Source of the DNA: Albula goreensis
Taxonomy: Eukaryota > Chordata > Actinopteri > Albuliformes > Albulidae
Direction of reading: 5' to 3'
Length of the DNA: 64,000 bases
NCBI GenBank assembly: GCA_022829145.1
Contig: CM040747.1
Location: forward strand, 38,146,052 to 38,210,051
The notes under the pieces are model-generated. The model did no database searches. It had not been told where the DNA came from and saw only the letters and a program-made list of their open reading frames with translations. Shown here piece by piece: positions 41,644 to 52,500 of the stretch; positions within the stretch are counted from its first letter, which is position 1, and the number at the start of each line of letters is the position of its first letter. The position numbers and the translations under genes were made by a program.

Positions 41644-42273
41644 AGTCCTATGAAATTTGATGACCCTTTATCAACTTTTGTTGATTTTGAAAAAAATGCA
41701 AGTTATAAGATATGAGATAAGATATAAGTAATATTTCATCATAAAATGATATAATGTATGCAAATAAGCAATGAAAATACATTTCAACATTATGTCACTC
41801 CATTCTATAATAGTTACAGAGAGACTTTTACATTTTTATATTTATTATTATTTTTATTTTAATTATGTGTATTATATTTTTCTAAATAGCCCATATGAAC
41901 ACTTTTATTTTTAAACATTAATTTTTAAGCCTAAATAACACATTTTTTTTTTTTTTTATTTGCCTAGAAATTAAATCATACACAAATACTGTACCATTGT
42001 AAAGACCACTGTGCTGGAATGTGCTTCAACATCATAGAGTAAATTAGACTGTTGTTGGTGCTCTTATAAATCTCTTGCTTGTTCAGCACTGTAAACTCTT
42101 ACTGTTTTTATTCTTTTTAATTTAGAACATAGAATTGGACAGAATTCACATCATTCTGTTTCCCAGCAAGAGTAGTTTGTTCAAGTGGTTTAGAATTTTC
42201 AGTATTTCAGCCTCTATGATGTCACAATCGGAATGTTCTTAAAATACAAACAACTATCAATTAATATGTCATT

Positions 42274-43653
42274 AGTTTGTTTGCCGAAGGCGCGAACTGC
42301 TGTTCTTCTATAGAATCTTTACTTCTTCTTATTATTCCTGATTCTTCCGGACGTATCTCCTGCTACAGTTTTTAAGATAGACATACCAAATTTGGCCACC
42401 AGAGGCGTGGATACACTGGTCAGGTTGCTTCTATTTTTCTCAGCTACAGGTTCATACTTTTTAAACTATTAAGCTTTAAAAAACGGCCTCCATTGACTTA
42501 ACATTGATGGAATGTTGAGCATGCTAATGTGGCTAACGTTACTAAGCAACAATTGTAACGGTCGCTGCTCGGCTCACAAACGGATTTAATGCGTCAGTAT
42601 CTGAATTGTATGAACGACTTCAGCGGTAAGGATTTGCAGTCCTAAATATTATCTACTTTTTAAACTAGATATACCAAATTTGTTCACTTGAATGTTACTG
42701 GCCAGGTTGCTTGTACATTTCTAAACAATACTATTTATACTTGTTTTAAACTATAAAGCTTTAAAAAACGGTGTCCGTTGACTTAATATTTGTGTAGGAC
42801 TGAGCATGCTAACAAGCTAACGTTAGTGACACGAAGCGACAGTGATTACTTGTAACGTTAGTTTTAATTTAACTTATACCACTTCGCCACTAACAGTCGT
42901 CAGTACTACCTACTTTCCGATAATTTTAAGGTACTTGAAAAAATAACATTATCCAAAGAATACAGCATGCTCGCTACCTTACCGAACTTGACATTTTGAA
43001 ATAACTTTCCTTTTGACACAAAGATACTGGGATAACGTTATCTCTCGCTATGATGTTATACTGCACTAATGGAATTTGTCTCGGACAATCACAATGCGCG
43101 GTCGGAACTAACTGTTGTATAAAGTGCATTGTGTGTAATATATGTGCGGTATAACTGCATCATTATCTATTAAATGTACAGTTAGCTAGCTTATGTTATT
43201 GTTAGAATTCAGGTTAGCTAGCTAGCTGCTTTGCCTTTTTGCGAGCAAACCACTAATGCATACCTGTAATACTGACTGCACAAGTGTAATGATAAACACT
43301 GCTGTTTATATTAATACTGCCTTGTAGCCTACAGATATTATAAAGTATTGTGTACAAGTATGATACTGTAGCCTAGCAGATATGATGTCACTGCAATGCT
43401 GTTCAGGTATAATGATCTTAAATGAATAATTAATGTTTTGAGCATAAAGTTCTGCTGTTCTTTGACTGCTTCTTGTACTCCTGCTGCTACTACTTCAGTG
43501 CTTACTGTAACTACTAGAAGTTTCGATATACTCATTGTCAGAAGTAGTCTTTTTATAATGTATGTTAAATGTTTACATAGTCCTCTTATTATTAACTTTT
43601 AGTAGGTAGCCTACATTTTTAAACATACTCTTAAAGCCTTCGGCAAGCAAACT
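42274..43653. mobile_element. 1.38-kb element with terminal inverted repeats, non-coding
   Basis: The left end is AGTTTGTTTGCCGAAGGC and the right end is its complement with one mismatch, GCCTTCGGCAAGCAAACT (18-bp inverted repeats). No ORF of note is inside. The interior has GCTAACGTTAG/GTTAGCTAGCTAGC motifs. It is a MITE-like DNA element, superfamily not assigned. Relative to block D copy 2, about 460 bp of host sequence is missing at the site. Confidence 0.7.
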
Positions 43654-44761
43654 GTTTTTTTCTGGAACTCTGTATCTAGTTATGAAATAAAGATCAAATA
43701 ATTAATTACTACATCATTATGATGTAAAATTTAAACATGATAATGGTAATGTGGAAAATTAGTGTGCTGAAATAATATTTTATCATAATGGGTTGAGTAT
43801 TATTTATTTATTTCACAATTTATCGACTAATGTATTATCAATTTTATTTTGTATTTCATAAAAGTTTTTGTTTATTTATCTATGAATAAAATGGCATTCC
43901 ATAACTGTGATGTCACAATCGGAAGGAAGTTCAAATGTAGAACATTGACAACTGGTGCAGAATTGAACATAAAGGACAGACAGAAATTTTTATGACCCCA
44001 AACTTCCTAGCTGCTGGGACTGTTTTTCTTCCTAAATGTGTGAATCAACACTGAACATTCATTTAGCTTTGAGGAACTGTGGGACAGAATGTACTGAATT
44101 ATATCATCAAGCTTGACATCTCTGGCCTGTAATTCTGGTCAGTAAAATCAGTGCATATTAAAAGCAGCTGATTGAGATTAGGACTGTGCTCCAAAAAATA
44201 AGTATATTCTCAGAGAAGTCTTCAAAGGTTGGAAGTTTGCAAATTAAATAATGGAATTTATTCTTTTAATATAGCCAGTTCTGTATTATATACGCTTTGC
44301 TTGTAGCTCAGCTAAAACACTGCATTATCCAGGGCATTGTTGTGACAGAGCTAAGGGGTACCTTCACATAAATTGGTACCTTTACACAAAAATCAAAGGG
44401 GCTTGTTTTGCCTTGTTGTTAGGTAAGTCAGTAATGGTTTGGTTCGTTCCAAACATGGTTTGTTTAGTCCAAACAATTAAATTAAATGACTGTCAATTAC
44501 ATGGTGATGTTGCAGAGTATGGTGTCTGGTACAAAGAGAGGACAGTACAATCATCTGAGATGGGCCCAGGCAAATTTGTGTTTTCTCCTGTCTTATATTT
44601 GAATGCCATCTCATTTGCACCAAGCTGAAGTTTCAAATTCCTGAATTCAGGATACATGCAAATCTAAAGTATCTATTCCAAGTTGTTGTGGCTGGCTGTG
44701 AACGGTGTTCTCACAAGATGCCTGTCTCTGCAGAATGTCCCTCACTCCCAGCGGAATGGCC

Positions 44762-44884
44762 ATGGAGCTTTGGATTCTGGTGTTTTCTGTAATTGTCTCC
44801 CTCTTCTGCCTGACCATCCACCTCTTCCCAAGGAGGACATACTTTCATGAGGTGCTGACAAGGTGGAGGACCATAATCAGATGA
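44762..44884 (+). CDS. Small membrane-type ORF, paralogue of 8000-8149
   Basis: A 40-codon ORF: MELWILVFSVIVSLFCLTIH, then LFPRRTYFHEVLTRWRTIIR and TGA. It aligns with the 8000-8149 ORF, with two extra codons in the hydrophobic stretch and a TGA where the other continues with SWRDKGKK. Function unknown. The earlier stop suggests one copy is decaying or that the real exon ends before it. Confidence 0.4.
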   Translation: MELWILVFSVIVSLFCLTIHLFPRRTYFHEVLTRWRTIIR

Positions 44885-45359
44885 CTAAAGAAAAGGAAGA
44901 AAAAAGTAAAGAAGAGGAGGGGTTTCCCCAGACCAGCCAATCAAAGGGATGAGTCCCCCAATCCCTGTTACAGAACCCGCCCCCTCCCTGCAGAACCCAG
45001 GAGGCAGAGGACAGGGTCAAACAGGAAGAAGAGCGAAACAGGTAAGGAAATCCCTCTTCGTAGTAGAAACATGATATTCAATATCACAGAAAATGTAATA
45101 TTTAACATGGCTGAAACCATCAAGCTAGAATGCCATGTTAGCCAGTGACAGTTCTGTGTCTCACACACTTGCTCAGAAGCTAAAGAGTGAGCAGCACTCA
45201 GCTGCAGGGTCCCTGCTTGAGACAGGTTAAGGACAGAATATGGATTTAGGCAGAACTGAGGAATTGTGGGACAGTTATTCAGCTAAGTCACAATTATAGA
45301 CAAACACAATTTCAATAAACATTAATAGTTGCACATTGTAAGTTGTATGTTGGACTATT

Positions 45360-45685
45360 CATTTTGTCAGATTGTGTTCAGTTCAGTTCAATTCAAATGT
45401 GTATTAAAAATACAATGAAATACGTGTGCTTTGACTCTCTCTGCCTTAACATCGAGGCACACCATCACAAGAAAACCAACAAAGGACACATTATATACAC
45501 AATACATCAGTGTACACATATATACACATTACATATGTAAACATTATGTACACAATATACAGTACACAATAACAGTACATAATATACAACAACAATGTGC
45601 AGTGCATATAGTTGCATCAGCTATTCAGCAGCCTGGCTGCCTGTGGAAAGAAACTGTTACTGACACGGGTGGTGTGGGAGCGAGA
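45360..45685 (-). mobile_element. Rex1-like LINE 3' end, degraded
   Basis: The minus strand near 45625-45670 encodes NSFFPQAARLLNS, the C-terminal block also seen as NSFIRQAVRIIN in the 15.2-kb LINE. It is followed by a similar TACACAATA-rich 3' UTR. Confidence 0.6.
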
Positions 45686-45689
45686 ACAG

Positions 45690-47735
45690 AACATGCCAGA
45701 TGCGAGAATCTCGTAGCAGACGAGAGTTGCCCTGAAGTACCGTTTGCTAGCTGGCTATAGTTTTGTGGTCTGGGAAATTTGAAAAAGTCTGCTTAAAACA
45801 AGTCCAGGGAAGAGTACACCGGCTGGCACGCATTGACAGAAGTATTTTTAAAAATAGCAGTTTGGGAATCTGTATGGGTCTTTACCTAATTAGCCTAATT
45901 GTCAAAGAGATTGAATTGAAGCATTCAGCGGCCTTACAGTACCCCTGCGACAGGGAGTGCCGGATACCTGCATAGCTCCAGGCCTGAGTACCTGTGTGGG
46001 CAGATAGCAGAGGATAATAAGGAAGTGGCTGATAGAGCTCAGCCCAGTTTTATTTAATGCATGTCTTTGTTTTATGCTGTAATCCTGTGTGTGCCACACA
46101 GTAGTGGAAATCTCAGACCCAAATGATTGCACTGTGTGTCTTTTTGTCTGCTGTTGGGCTTTAATATACATCTGTTGCTAAAGGAAAGGGTAGTATATGT
46201 GTAAGTAAATGAGGTCCAGCTGATTGTACACCAGCCTATGTGCAATTACTCCAGTCATGTATTTGTATAATCGAGCAACATGCGATTACTACAGTAAACT
46301 GTGAGACCTCCTCACCGGGGCCACAACTGTATAGTCCAAAAATTGTGCAATGATCAACCATGGTGGTTTAGAGGATGCTGGTTTTGGCCCCAGTGACCTG
46401 TGGGCTCTTTCAGCTTGAATGTTCATTTCATGGGGGAGCTGAAGGGTGGATCAAATGAAATGTCTCACGAATACCACCATGTTGTTGTTCTCTTGTCGTC
46501 TGGTCCTTGATAATCCCTCAAATTATTTCTCCATAAGCAAATTTGTAAATCATCGCAAAGTGCAGTGAGAGTAGCCTTCCGTCTTACCAAGTGCATGAGG
46601 GCTCTGTCTCCTGTAGTATTGCCCTTCATCTTCCATCGCACTCATTTATGCCTCTGTTTCGTTGGTTTTTCCATTCATTGTTTCAGATCTGTTACCAAAA
46701 GTTTCAGCCGGGACAGAGAGGCCTTTTGCATCCAAAAAGGAGTTTTGATTTTCTTTGCTCAATTATTTCTGTTCTATGAGTATTTCAGCAATGTCCATTC
46801 TGTCTGCACGTTTGACTGTTTCTAACTGACACAATTGTGGTGAACTGTTTTTCTCTTTCCCTTCCCTTTGAGAGTCTTGCTTACCGGTATTTTTTGTCGC
46901 GCTCATAGTTGTGCTCATATTCATCTTTTCATATACTTGTAACTCTAAAAGCTTTCAAAACATTCTTTTATTACGAATAATGGCTAGGTTTCGAGGGAAC
47001 TAACCCCAGACGCATGTGTATAACAGCATGCCGTCACATTTCCACTGAACAATGACATCACTAGATTGTAGCACAGTAGTCAAAACTAATGTATATATGA
47101 TGTTTTAAACAGCAGACCTAATTCAACAGTAATAGGAATTCGTACAAAGTAGAACAGTGCCCAAGACAGGTTATCTGTAAGAAATCAATAATGCCTACAC
47201 TGAAATGGTGATGATTATACGTTCCACGCAATGAAGTAATAAAGAGATTAAAGTCTGAATCCAAAGTGTGAAATGAAACCTTTGCGCTCAACTGCCATTT
47301 TACAAACAGAAGAGGAAGGAGAAAGAAGCAAAAGAAGGAACATAATGGAATAAAGTATCACAGTAAGTACTGTGGAGTGTGATGGGGATTGGAGAGAAGC
47401 TAAAGAGGGCTGTGAGGAGGAATGGGAAAATAGAGGTGTAATCTCAGTAGGATGGTTAATTCACAGAACAGAGAACTGTGGATTATTGACTGTAAAAGGG
47501 TGAAAGTAGTTGAGATGAATGGTCTGGTCTCGTAGTCATATGCTCTTATTTAAAATGGCAAATTTGGTCAAATAAGAGAACACATCAAGTGAAATGTTAA
47601 GTTTTAAATTTATGTTTTCAATGAAGTTTGATATATTCTCTGTTTAGTTTAGAGTCTTTTAATGCGCATACAGCATTTTCCAAATGAGGCAGCCAGTTAG
47701 TGTTTTTGTGATTGAATTGAAAATATTCTCCTCCA
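45690..47735. other. Intergenic, nothing recognised
   Basis: Several short open frames (e.g. 46565-46825) have no family features. No RNA gene or repeat boundary recognised. Confidence 0.4.
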
Positions 47736-47739
47736 TCCA

Positions 47740-48450
47740 ATGCAATATTCATTAATCACCCAGTTTTTAAGTCTTTCCCACATGACGTATTTAATGCCAC
47801 AGTCATCACACTGGATGACTTACTCACAGTTTCTTGTGTTAATTGTAATTGCCTGTTTGATTAGGTATGTCATGTTTGTCGTATTGTTCTTTACTGGAGT
47901 AGACTGGTACTCTGTAAAGTTCTGGGCTTGTGTGGGTACAGTGTTGATTTCTGGGAGTTTGCCTCTTTAACAGAGGGTCTTGTAGATTTTGTTAAGAAAT
48001 GAGATGATTCTGTAGTCCTGAAGCAGGTCTGTGTTTCCCAGGATCCTTATCAGGTTCTGTGTGATTTTCCTCTTGACTCCTTGGCTAAACGAAGAATATG
48101 TGGCGATGAGCAGAATGGATTTATGCAAAAAAAGTTTCTGTAAAATCCAAAATTGTTTTTGTTTTAAGAAGTTAAAGAGGGTTCTGGTGTCCACTTCAAA
48201 GTCAGCATCTTGTGTAGAGCTTCTGTTAAACCTGAGCAACTCAGGCCTTTGAAGGTGTGCTTTGGGTGGAGATTGTTTTTGTGTAATGGTGCATGTGTGT
48301 CTGTGTCTTTAAAATAAACCTGGGTGTCTATTGTGATATTTTGGAAAATGAGGGCTCTTTGTAAGTGGTTGTGCCATTTTGTTGATTGTGTGTGCTGTAT
48401 TTAACTGTGATGGATCTGTTGTGTATTTTGTGTGGTGTATGAATTTTTTA
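47740..48450 (-). pseudogene. Penelope-like (Neptune-type) element, degraded copy
   Basis: The frame at 47967-48239 (RTLFNFLKQKQFW, IATYSSFSQGVKRKITQNLI, RILGNTDLLQDYRIIS) aligns with the RT-to-linker part of the better copy at 48977-50022 (IPLITTYSAFSQSANGKIKN, LQNTDVLQDYKIISA). The GIY-YIG part below 47960 is broken. Its 5' end abuts the telomere-like minisatellite. Confidence 0.75.
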
Positions 48451-48465
48451 AGTTCAAGTTAGTGT

Positions 48466-48850
48466 TAAGGTAAGGGTAGAGGCAGGATTGGGGTTAGGGT
48501 TAGGTTTGAAGGTTAGTTTGAGGGTTAGAGGCAGGGTGGGGGTTAGGGTTAGGTTTGATGGTAAGTGTGAGGGTTAGAGGCAGAATTAGGGTTAGGTTTT
48601 TAGGTTAGTGTGAGGGTTAGAGGCAGGGTTAGGGTTAGGTTTGAAGGCTAGTGTGAGGGTTAGAGGCAGGGTGAGGGTTAGGGTTAGGTTTGAAGGTTAG
48701 TGGGAGGGTTAGAGGCAGGGTTAGGGTTAGGTTTGAAGGTTAGTGAGACGGTTAGAGGCAGGGTGAGGGTTAGGGTTAGGTTTGAAGGTTAGTGTGAGGT
48801 TTAGAGGCAGGATTAGGGTTAGTGTTAGGTTTTAAGGTTAGTGTTAGATT
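48466..48850 (+). repeat. Telomere-like minisatellite, array 1
   Basis: Units of 43 or 49 bp: GGTTAGTGTGAGGGTTAGAG, GCAGGG(TGA), GGGTTAGGGTTAGGTTTGAA. The two lengths differ by about one TTAGGG-like hexamer. The G-rich strand is plus. Confidence 0.9.
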
Positions 48851-48976
48851 AGAAAAAATCTTTTTTTCCAAAAATTGCCCCTTGTGAGGGCCCCTTGGGA
48901 AAGAAAAGTTTGCACTGGCCATTCAGTGTACTGGAGCCTTTGATTAGGAAGAATTTGGTTCCTCTTGTGTTGATTT

Positions 48977-50022
48977 TTAAGTGCGTTTGTTTAGTCCACC
49001 CGGGAACATGGTGTTGAGCTTCAAAATCCAGTGTTTTTCCGCTCTCCGCCTGTCCCCTGGTGTCCAGTTAATATTTGTTTCCAGAACCGATATTTCTAGT
49101 GCCTCTAGTCCATGGTGCAGGAAATGGGCTACTAGATGTGTGTCTGTGTCCCTATGGTTTTTGATGTTATATATGTGTTGTGATAATCTAGTTCTAATTG
49201 TGTTCCCTGTCTCTCCTATATATTTTATGTCACAGTGTTTACACTTTATGACATGTATGCAATTGTTTGTTTGGACTGTAAGTGTTTGTTTAATAAGGTA
49301 TGTTGTGTTTGTAGTGTTGTTTTTGACAGTGGTTGCAGGTTTGTAAAAAACTGGGCCCTGTGTTTGTACTATGTTAATTTCTGGCAGTTTGCTACTTACC
49401 AGGTGGTCCTTGAGATTTTTATTTCTTTTGTAGGCCGAGATGATCTTGTAGTCCTGGAGTACATCTGTGTTCTGCAGGATCCTGGCCACGTTGTTTTTGA
49501 TTTTTCCGTTTGCCGACTGGCTGAATGCAGAATAGGTGGTGATCAGTGGAATGATTTTCCTTGGGTCCCGTTGTTTTGTAGCCAAGAAGGTTTTCCGGAC
49601 CTGTCTAAGGAAAGATCTGGAATATCCCCTCGGTTTTAATGCATTGAAGAGGGTTTTGGTGGCCTCTTCAAAATCTGTTTCTCGCGTGCAGATTCTGTGG
49701 AATCTGAGTAGTTGGGATTTGATCAGTCCTTTGAAGGTATGTTTTGGGTGGAGACTGCTTTTGTGTAAAAGGGCATGTGTGTCCGTGTCTTTGAAATAAA
49801 TTTTTGTGTCTAATATGTTTGTCTGGGGGAATGTGGGTCCCTTGTAAGTGGTAGTGTCCAGAAAGTCAATGTGTTGGTTATGCGTGGTGTATTTAACAGT
49901 AATGGATCTATGGTGTGTGTTTAGTATGTGTATAAAGTGTTTGAAATCCTCTAAGCTATGTGTCCATGTTCCCCATATGTCATCTAGATACCTAAAGTAA
50001 TTGGTGGGTAATTTGGGGCAAG
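48977..50022 (-). CDS. Penelope-like retroelement (Neptune-type): RT end plus GIY-YIG endonuclease, 5'-truncated
   Basis: The minus strand is open without a stop for about 348 codons, from 50022 to the TAA at 48977-48979. It begins near the RT catalytic motif (NYFRYLDDIWGTW). It continues through HNQHIDFLDTTTY, HPKHTFKGLIKSQLLRFHRI and IPLITTYSAF. It ends in a GIY-YIG nuclease: IKCKHCDIKYIGETGNTIRT, then RLSQHIYNI, HFLHHGLEALEISVLE, then RRRAEKHWILKLNTMFPGGL with N. The endonuclease Tyr, Arg, His, Glu and Asn landmarks are present. The N-terminal RT is missing: homology stops at the telomere-like array. These elements copy by target-primed reverse transcription using this nuclease. Confidence 0.88.
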
Positions 50023-50362
50023 GTTAGTGTGAGGGTTAGAGGCAGGGTTAGGGTTAGGTTTGAAGGTTAGTGTGAGGGTTAGAGGCAGGGTGAGGGTTAG
50101 GGTTAGGTTTGATGGTTAGTGTGAGGGTTAGAGGCAGGATTAGGGTTAGGTTTGAAGGTTAGTGTGAGGGTTAGAGGCAGGGTGAGGGTTAGGGTTAGGT
50201 TTGAAGGTTTGTGTGAGGGTTCGAGGCAGGGTGAGGGTTAGTGTTAGGTTTGAAGGTTAGTGTGAGGGTTAGAGGCAGGGTGAGGGTTAGGGTTAGGTTT
50301 GATGGTTAGTATGAGGGTTAGAGGCAGGGTGAGGGTTAGGGTTAGGTTTGAAGGTTTGTGTG
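50022..50362 (+). repeat. Telomere-like minisatellite, array 2 (runs into gap)
   Basis: Same 43/49-bp units as array 1, G-rich strand plus, ending at the gap. Confidence 0.9.
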
Positions 50363-50862
50363 NNNNNNNNNNNNNNNNNNNNNNNNNNNNNNNNNNNNNN
50401 NNNNNNNNNNNNNNNNNNNNNNNNNNNNNNNNNNNNNNNNNNNNNNNNNNNNNNNNNNNNNNNNNNNNNNNNNNNNNNNNNNNNNNNNNNNNNNNNNNNN
50501 NNNNNNNNNNNNNNNNNNNNNNNNNNNNNNNNNNNNNNNNNNNNNNNNNNNNNNNNNNNNNNNNNNNNNNNNNNNNNNNNNNNNNNNNNNNNNNNNNNNN
50601 NNNNNNNNNNNNNNNNNNNNNNNNNNNNNNNNNNNNNNNNNNNNNNNNNNNNNNNNNNNNNNNNNNNNNNNNNNNNNNNNNNNNNNNNNNNNNNNNNNNN
50701 NNNNNNNNNNNNNNNNNNNNNNNNNNNNNNNNNNNNNNNNNNNNNNNNNNNNNNNNNNNNNNNNNNNNNNNNNNNNNNNNNNNNNNNNNNNNNNNNNNNN
50801 NNNNNNNNNNNNNNNNNNNNNNNNNNNNNNNNNNNNNNNNNNNNNNNNNNNNNNNNNNNNNN
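50363..50862. other. Assembly gap (500 N)
   Basis: Exactly 500 N inside or next to the minisatellite array, which probably caused the break. Confidence 0.99.
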
Positions 50863-50869
50863 ACCTGAC

Positions 50870-51324
50870 AGGTAAAGGACGAAAATGCATTCTCCTTGGA
50901 TAGGGAGGAGGATGGTGAGAGAAGCAAAAAAATCCCCAAGAATCACTGTGAAGGAATTGCAGGCCTTTGTGGCATCTTGGAGTCTCCAGGTTTCAAAAAG
51001 CACCATCAGATGCCACCTCTGTAACCACATGATTTTTAGAAGGGATGCAACAATAAAGCCTGCTGTGGTCAGATAAGACCAGAATTAAATGTTTTGGTCA
51101 GATAAAGCATCGGCATGTTTGGCGTCCAAAAACAGACGCATACAAGGAAGGGCACCTCATACCCACGGTGAAACATGGTGGTGTGTCAGTGATGTTTTGG
51201 GGCTGTTTTAATTTCAGAGGTCCAGGGGCACTGGTAAAGATTGATGGCTCAATGGATTCCACCAAGTATAAGGCAATTTTGGCTGACAATCTGGCTGCCT
51301 CTGCCAGAAGGTTGAGACTTGGCT
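50870..51324 (+). pseudogene. Tc1/mariner transposase relic
   Basis: N-terminal HTH-like piece RRMVREAKKSPRITVKELQ, then VSKSTIRCHL (50905-51010). After frame changes, the core VWRPKTDAYKEGHLIPTVKH, GGVSVMFWGCFNFRGPGALV, KIDGSMDSTKYKAILADNL follows (51115-51295). This is the Tc1 DDE region around the second Asp. The N- and C-termini are absent and about 200 bp are lost in the middle. Confidence 0.85.
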
Positions 51325-51325
51325 G

Positions 51326-51690
51326 AAACTCTCACCCTGTCAACCACAGAACAAGGGCTACAGCAGAACCTGGCCATCTTAGAAAAATTCTGCCAGTCCT
51401 GGGGTCTGTGGAGAGACAATTACCAATCTTACTGGGTGAAGGACACACAGCCTCCCTGGCTGCTCTATATGTAGCGACCTGTCACCAGTGCATGAATGTA
51501 ATTAATGTATAATTAATTGTAACATGAATGCATACAATGAATAGTCAGTCATTGTATGCATTCATGTTTGTTCCTTTTTTCCCTGTTATTAATTGTGTTA
51601 ATTGTTCTGTTATTGTGTTAACTGTACAATTTGCTTTGGCAACACAGCCCATGTCATGCCAATAAAGCACCTTGAAATGATGTGCTGCCT
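51326..51690 (+). mobile_element. LINE relic: RT scrap and 3' end
   Basis: LSTTEQGLQQNLAILEKFCQ-coding scrap (51337-51400) resembles the 'LLSPTEQGLQQNLxxLEKFC' region of fish LINE RTs. TTTGCTTTGGCAACACAGCC ... CATGCCAATAAAGCACCTTG near 51630-51675 is a typical LINE 3' end. Confidence 0.65.
51521..51568. repeat. Perfect 20-bp inverted repeat, 8-nt loop
   Basis: Arms AACATGAATGCATACAATGA (51521-51540) and its exact complement (51549-51568), loop ATAGTCAG. Confidence 0.95.
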
Positions 51691-52500
51691 AATGTTTGAA
51701 ATATGAGCCTGGAGAATATTGTTCAAATTAATTACTGATTGCTCAGAAAATGGGAAAATTCACAAAGATTCTCATCAGGGAAAGAAAGAATAGCTACCTA
51801 ATCAGGGTCTAATCTCCCTCTCCCCATGTAAAGCTCTGCAAATTATTAGAGCTTCAGTGCTGATGCGATCACCAAGAAAAGGGCACGCCACGTCCGACAA
51901 ACTATCTCCTTCCTACATGCTGCAGGCTCTGCAGGTGTTCTAACAAGTAACTCCAGGATAGTTGAACTAAACCTGTTCGCTCGCTCGCTCCCTCACACAC
52001 GCACACACATGCTCCAGAAGGTGAAGGAGCCAGAGGGAGAGTGACAGGTGATAGCCCCCTGTGGTTGGGCATGTTTAAAAAAGGATTCTAAATTTGGGGG
52101 CATCTTAGGGCTTGACAACAAAAACTAGGGTCGTACCACGCCCAATTCCGCTTTTAACTGGTAACCCCAAATGTACATCCATTTTGGCTGTCATAAGTGT
52201 TTCGTTTTAGTTTCTGAGTAAAGCTCTGCTCCTTGCCATGCTTGAAAAGCCTGTTGCCTCTTTGGTCACTGATTCAGGGGTATTTACAAGGGGGTGGAGT
52301 CCATTTGTCCCTCTCAGGCCGTGTCTGGGTGCATGGCAAGGGACCATAAAAGAAGGGAGCAGGGTAAATAACCATAAAATGCAAGTTGCTGTCTCAACAC
52401 TAGTCTATGGATAGAACACACACACATAATCCCACTTTCACACTGAACTTCAACACAAAGATAATTCTGGTGAGAAACCACACAGCTGGCAACCCATGGG
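51691..52500. other. Intergenic; PRY-SPRY exon expected here but not seen
   Basis: This lies just downstream (minus sense) of the last LRR exon of the minus NLR. Neither strand shows LDPNTAH, WEVEW or LSFYSV type motifs. Confidence 0.5.

Larger units (their letters stand above)
41100..44640 (+). repeat. Duplicated non-coding block D, copy 3 (with two insertions)
   Basis: Matches 21040-23110, interrupted at 41211-41643 and 42274-43653. Toward the end it continues to the MELW ORF paralogue, as does copy 1 after its own insertions. Confidence 0.75.

Noticed and set aside
48466-50362. Telomere-like arrays considered as a true chromosome end
   Set aside because: TTAGGG-like motifs are embedded in 43/49-bp units, lie between coding relics and continue into unique DNA after the gap. 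Interstitial.
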